A stretch of 7,899 nt of DNA, taken from contig JAJYGY010000167.1 of assembly GCA_021790555.1 (NCBI GenBank), positions 1-7,899 on the forward strand, written 5' to 3'. The position numbers and the translations under genes were made by a program. Shown here one piece after another: positions 5,130-7,899 of this stretch (its first letter is position 1; each line of letters begins with the position of its first letter). The DNA comes from a bacterium. Its GTDB lineage: Bacteria; Oederibacteriota; JAJYGY01. A model generated the notes under the pieces. The model did not search any database. It saw only the letters and a list, made by a program, of their open reading frames with translations, and was not told where the DNA came from.

Positions 5130-6101
5130 ATGAAAGCCGTCGTGATGCGCGAATTCGGCGATCCGTCCGTGATGAAGATCGAGGAGCTGGCCGAGCCCAA
5201 GCCCGGCCCGGGCCAGGTTCTGGTGGAGGTGAAGGCCGCGGGGGTCAATCCGGTGGAGGCCTACATCCGTTCGGGCAGCTACCCGCGCAGGCCCGAACTT
5301 CCCGCCGTGCCCGGCGGGGACGGGGCCGGGGTGGTGAAGGCCGTGGGAGAGGGGGTGAAGGGCTTTGAGGCGGGGCAGCGCGTGTACTTCAAGGGCGTGG
5401 CGCCGGGGCTTCACGGCGCCTACGCCCAGGCCGCCCTGTGCCAGGAGAGGCAGGTCCATCCGCTTCCGGACACGGCCTCCTTCGAGCAGGGGGCGGCCCT
5501 GGGGGTGCCCTACGGCACGGCCTACCAGGCCCTATTCCACCGCGCCCTGGCCCGGCCGGGCGAAAGCGTGCTGGTGCACGGGGCCAGCGGCGGGGTGGGC
5601 GTGGCCGCCGTGCAGCTGGCCCGGCGCGCCGGCCTGACCGTCTTCGGCACGGCCGGCACGGAAAAGGGAAGGGTGATGGTCAAGGAGCAGGGCGCCCACC
5701 ACGTGCTGGACCACGGGGACCCCGCCCACCTGGACCGGCTGATGGAGCTGACCGGCGGGGCCGGGGTGGACGTGGTGGTGGAGATGCTGGCCAACCTGAA
5801 CCTGGGCGCGGACCTGAAGGCCCTGGCCATGGGCGGCCGGGTGGTGGTGGTGGGAAGCCGGGGCAGCGTGGAGATCGACCCGCGCGCGGCCATGAGCCGC
5901 GAGGCCGCCATTTTGGGCATGACCCTTTTCGCGGCCACGCCCCGCGACGAATCCGCCATCCACGCCGCCCTCCTGGAGGGCCTGAAGGACGGCACGCTGA
6001 AGCCGGTGGTGGGCCGGCGTTTCGGCCTGGCCGAGGCCCCCGCCGCCCACGGGGAAATCATGAAGCCCGGATCCTTCGGCAAGATCGTGCTCATCCCCTG
6101 A
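5130..6101 (+). CDS. Zeta-crystallin-like NADPH:quinone oxidoreductase (zinc-independent MDR family)
   Basis: A 323-residue cytosolic medium-chain reductase that should transfer hydride from NADPH to quinones or other activated alkenes. The N-terminal GroES-like domain (about 1-120) carries AAGVNPVEAYIRSGSY (36-51), where zinc-dependent alcohol dehydrogenases would place a catalytic Cys; the metal ligands are absent. The Rossmann part has the nucleotide-binding motif VLVHGASGGVG (147-157), then GTAGTEKG (173-180), EMLANLNL (218-225) and VVVGSRGSVEI (239-249). From memory these segments are unusually close to animal zeta-crystallin (CRYZ) rather than to generic bacterial Qor. Length is typical for the family. 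Start choice: GGAGG (5120-5124) lies 5 bases before ATG 5130; an in-frame GTG at 5118 overlaps that site and is rejected. It is followed 18 bp later by an Old Yellow Enzyme, so the two are probably co-transcribed and act on related electrophiles. Confidence 0.92.
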   Translation: MKAVVMREFGDPSVMKIEELAEPKPGPGQVLVEVKAAGVNPVEAYIRSGSYPRRPELPAVPGGDGAGVVKAVGEGVKGFEAGQRVYFKGVAPGLHGAYAQAALCQERQVHPLPDTASFEQGAALGVPYGTAYQALFHRALARPGESVLVHGASGGVGVAAVQLARRAGLTVFGTAGTEKGRVMVKEQGAHHVLDHGDPAHLDRLMELTGGAGVDVVVEMLANLNLGADLKALAMGGRVVVVGSRGSVEIDPRAAMSREAAILGMTLFAATPRDESAIHAALLEGLKDGTLKPVVGRRFGLAEAPAAHGEIMKPGSFGKIVLIP

Positions 6102-6119
6102 CCGCTTGGAGAATCAGCC

Positions 6120-7196
6120 ATGCCTGGACTCTTTGATCCATTCACCCTCAAGTCCGTGACCCTGCGCAACCGCGTCGGCGTGTCGCCCATGTGCCAGTAC
6201 AGCTGCCAGGACGGCATGGTGGACGACTGGCACCTGGTGCACCTGGGCGCCCGCGCCGCCGGCGGGGCCGGCCTGGTCATCGCCGAGGCCACCGCCGTGG
6301 AGGCCCGCGGCCGCATCTCGCCGGACGACGCCGGCCTGTGGAAGGACGCCCAGGTGGAGCCCTTCGCCCGGATCGCCCGGTTCCTGGACCGGCAGGGGGC
6401 CGTGCCCGGCATCCAGCTGGCCCACGCCGGATGGAAGGCCTCCACGGCGGCCCCCTGGAAGGCCTCCCCCTCCGGGCCCGCGGTGGGGCCGGCCGAAGGC
6501 GGCTGGCAGCCGGTGGGCGCGGGGGACGAGCCCTTCGCGCCGGGCCACGCCCGGCCCCAGGCCCTGGACAAGGCGGGCATCGCCCAGGTGCGGGAGGCCT
6601 TCCAGGCGGCGGCCGCGCGCGCCGCGCGCGCCGGGTTCCGGTGGCTGGAGATCCACGCGGCCCACGGCTACCTGCTGCACAGCTTCCTTTCGCCGCTGTG
6701 CAACCGGCGCCAGGACGAGTACGGCGGAACCTTCGCCAACCGGACCCGCATGGCCCTGGAGACCGTCCGCGCCGTGCGGTCCGTGTGGCCGGACGGGCTG
6801 CCCCTGACGGTGCGGCTTTCCTGCACCGACTGGGTGGAGGGGGGCTGGGACCTGGATCAGTCCGTGGAGCTGGCCGGCCTGCTGAAGGCCGAGGGCGTGG
6901 ACCTGGTGGACTGCTCCTCGGGAGGGGCCTCGGCCCGGGCCTCCATCCCCGCGGGCCCCGGCTACCAGGTGCCCTTCGCCGAGGCCCTGCGCCGCCGCGC
7001 CGGGATCGCCACGGCCGCGGTGGGGATGATCACCCAGGCCGCCCAGGCGGACCGGATCATCCGCGACGGCCAAGCCGACCTGGTGCTGCTGGCGCGGGAG
7101 ATGCTGCGCGACCCCCACTGGCCCTTCCGGGCGGCCCGCGAGCTGGGCCAGGCCGGCACGCCCCTGCCCAGGCAGTACGCCCGCGCGGCCGGCTGA
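6120..7196 (+). CDS. Old Yellow Enzyme, YqjM/XenA-type NADPH:flavin ene-reductase
   Basis: A 358-residue cytosolic FMN-dependent TIM-barrel enzyme expected to reduce C=C bonds of enals, enones, quinones or nitro compounds using NAD(P)H. Diagnostic features of the YqjM (thermophilic-like) class: Cys25 and Tyr27 in SPMCQYS, the substrate-binding pair His179/His182 with Tyr184 in EIHAAHGYLLHSFLSP, the motif NRRQDEYGGTFANRTR (195-210), Arg232 in TVRLSCTDW, the FMN-phosphate region VGMIT...LVLLAREMLRDP (311-342), and a C-terminal QYAR (352-355) corresponding to the QYER arginine finger that YqjM inserts into its dimer partner. One oddity is HAGWK (102-106), where the family usually has HAGRK. GGAGA lies 8 bases before the ATG. 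It is 18 bp downstream of the quinone reductase and probably shares its transcript. Confidence 0.93.
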   Translation: MPGLFDPFTLKSVTLRNRVGVSPMCQYSCQDGMVDDWHLVHLGARAAGGAGLVIAEATAVEARGRISPDDAGLWKDAQVEPFARIARFLDRQGAVPGIQLAHAGWKASTAAPWKASPSGPAVGPAEGGWQPVGAGDEPFAPGHARPQALDKAGIAQVREAFQAAAARAARAGFRWLEIHAAHGYLLHSFLSPLCNRRQDEYGGTFANRTRMALETVRAVRSVWPDGLPLTVRLSCTDWVEGGWDLDQSVELAGLLKAEGVDLVDCSSGGASARASIPAGPGYQVPFAEALRRRAGIATAAVGMITQAAQADRIIRDGQADLVLLAREMLRDPHWPFRAARELGQAGTPLPRQYARAAG

Positions 7197-7223
7197 AGCG
7201 GGGCTTGACCGGGGTCATTCCTT

Positions 7224-7277
7224 CCTTCCCCAAAGGGGGCCATGCTTGGCCGAAAGGCATCCCCTTTGGAAAGGAGG
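7224..7277 (+). promoter_or_regulatory. Long hairpin abutting the ribosome site of the OsmC gene
   Basis: CCAAAGGGG (7230-7238) pairs with CCCCTTTGG (7261-7269). The helix continues inward after a 3-base bulge with ATGC (7242-7245) and GCAT (7257-7260), giving 13 paired positions. Outward, after a small internal loop, CCTT (7224-7227) can pair with AAGG (7271-7274), the first half of the strong ribosome site AAGGAGG (7271-7277). No T-run follows, so a terminator is unlikely. The structure could gate translation of the OsmC protein or mark a processing point within a longer operon transcript. Confidence 0.55.
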
Positions 7278-7282
7278 CCGCC

Positions 7283-7708
7283 ATGCCCAGCGAACTTCAG
7301 GTGGAAGCCGAACACCTCGGACTGATGCGCATCGAGGCCCGCGCCGGCGGGCACCGGGTGCGCATGGACTACCCCACCCAGGAAGGCCAGGACCTGCAGG
7401 GCTTCACCCCCCTGCAGCTGCTGCTGGCCAGCCTGGCGGGCTGCGCCGGAAACACGCTGGCCCTGCTGCTGCGCCGGGCGCGCCAGCCGCTGGAAGGCCT
7501 GAGCGTGCGCGTCCACGCCCGCCGCAGGGACGAGCACCCCACCGTGATCACCTCGGTGGAGATGGATTTCGTCTGCCGCGGCGCGGGGCTGGACGAAGCC
7601 GCCGTGCGCCGGGCCCTGGAGGAGGCGGAAAAGAGCGTCTGCCCGGTGTGGGCCATGCTCAAGCCGGCCGTGGCGGTGACGGCCCGCTTCAGCATCGAAG
7701 CCGCCTGA
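7283..7708 (+). CDS. OsmC/YhfA-family protein, probable thiol peroxidase-like
   Basis: A 141-residue cytosolic protein, the normal length for the OsmC/Ohr superfamily, whose members are swapped dimers that reduce organic peroxides with two cysteines. The expected pair is visible: Cys54 in LLASLAGCAGNTLALLLRR at the start of the central helix, and Cys120 in KSVCPVWAMLKP. The N-terminal strands and GFTPLQLL (40-47) precede the first cysteine as in the family. The pattern fits the YhfA/OsmC branch better than Ohr, but substrate cannot be assigned. The start is fixed by AAGGAGG (7271-7277), 5 bases before the ATG. It lies 86 bp after the ene-reductase, a gap filled by a strong hairpin; with the two upstream reductases it suggests a detoxification or oxidative-stress group. 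Confidence 0.88.
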   Translation: MPSELQVEAEHLGLMRIEARAGGHRVRMDYPTQEGQDLQGFTPLQLLLASLAGCAGNTLALLLRRARQPLEGLSVRVHARRRDEHPTVITSVEMDFVCRGAGLDEAAVRRALEEAEKSVCPVWAMLKPAVAVTARFSIEAA

Positions 7709-7733
7709 GCCGCCCGTTTCTGGAAAGGACCGC

Positions 7734-7899
7734 ATGGACATGAACGTCGCCTTTGAACCCCCCCAGGGCCTGATCTGGTACGCCCTGCTCACCTGCCTGG
7801 GGGGCCTGGTGGCCTGGATGGCGACCAAGTACGGGGTGCTGGCGGCCTTCCGCCTGGAGGAGGAGACCCGGGAAAGGGACCGCGTCCGCCGCAAGTACA
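7734..7899 (+). CDS. Small membrane protein, N-terminal part only
   Basis: The frame is open from ATG 7734 to the window edge (55 residues), with AAAGGA 5 bases upstream and a 25-bp gap after the OsmC stop; a second ATG at 7740 is an alternative start. One hydrophobic segment (about residues 13-39, beginning LIWYALLTCLGG) is followed by a strongly charged stretch (LEEETRERDRVRRKY, 41-55) that would be a cytoplasmic helix. The first 12 residues are acidic to neutral, so an N-out orientation is likely by the positive-inside rule. I do not recognise the family and give no function. Confidence 0.6.
   Translation, partial: MDMNVAFEPPQGLIWYALLTCLGGLVAWMATKYGVLAAFRLEEETRERDRVRRKY

Noticed and set aside
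7242..7325. Short leader peptide starting ATG at 7242
   Set aside because: The ATG is buried in the hairpin stem with no ribosome site, and the frame overlaps the well-supported OsmC gene out of frame.

Overview
The window is G+C-rich, almost completely coding DNA with short gaps, strong Shine-Dalgarno sites and G/C-ending codons. A signal-peptide protein and a lipoprotein with a proline-rich spacer point to a Gram-negative-type envelope. HAMP-linked class III cyclases and small redox enzymes would fit a deltaproteobacterial-type or similar environmental lineage, but the taxonomy cannot be settled from this sequence. I see no mobile element, tRNA, rRNA or CRISPR array.

Layout. (1) Positions 1-1406, minus strand: two translationally coupled genes (ATGA overlap) for exported PD40/TolB-like beta-propeller proteins. 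The first has an ordinary signal peptide. The second is a lipoprotein that runs off the left edge. (2) Positions 1407-1620: a divergent control region with one promoter in each direction and a near-perfect palindrome just after the plus-strand promoter. (3) Positions 1621-4985, plus strand: two paralogous membrane-bound class III nucleotide cyclases separated by 5 bp, followed 9 bp later by a 64-residue protein. (4) Positions 5130-7196: a zeta-crystallin-like quinone oxidoreductase and an Old Yellow Enzyme, 18 bp apart. (5) Positions 7283-7708: an OsmC-family protein whose ribosome site sits beside a long hairpin. (6) From 7734: the start of a small membrane protein, cut by the window edge.

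The main discovery candidate is the cyclase pair. Both proteins share the plan TM - extracytoplasmic sensor - TM - HAMP - cyclase, but their active sites are damaged in opposite ways. The first protein has lost the two metal-binding aspartates (Leu and Glu instead) and keeps the adenine-binding Lys/Thr and the transition-state Asn/Arg. The second keeps both aspartates but has Thr and Asn where the transition-state Asn and Arg should be. Class III active sites form at the dimer interface, with metal residues from one chain and Asn/Arg from the other. A heterodimer would therefore have exactly one complete site and each homodimer none. This is the C1/C2 arrangement of mammalian transmembrane adenylyl cyclases, here split into two adjacent bacterial genes. 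The inference is an obligate heterodimeric, sensor-controlled adenylate cyclase.

The downstream genes look like a general electrophile/peroxide and quinone detoxification set. The sequence does not show whether they are functionally tied to the cyclases.
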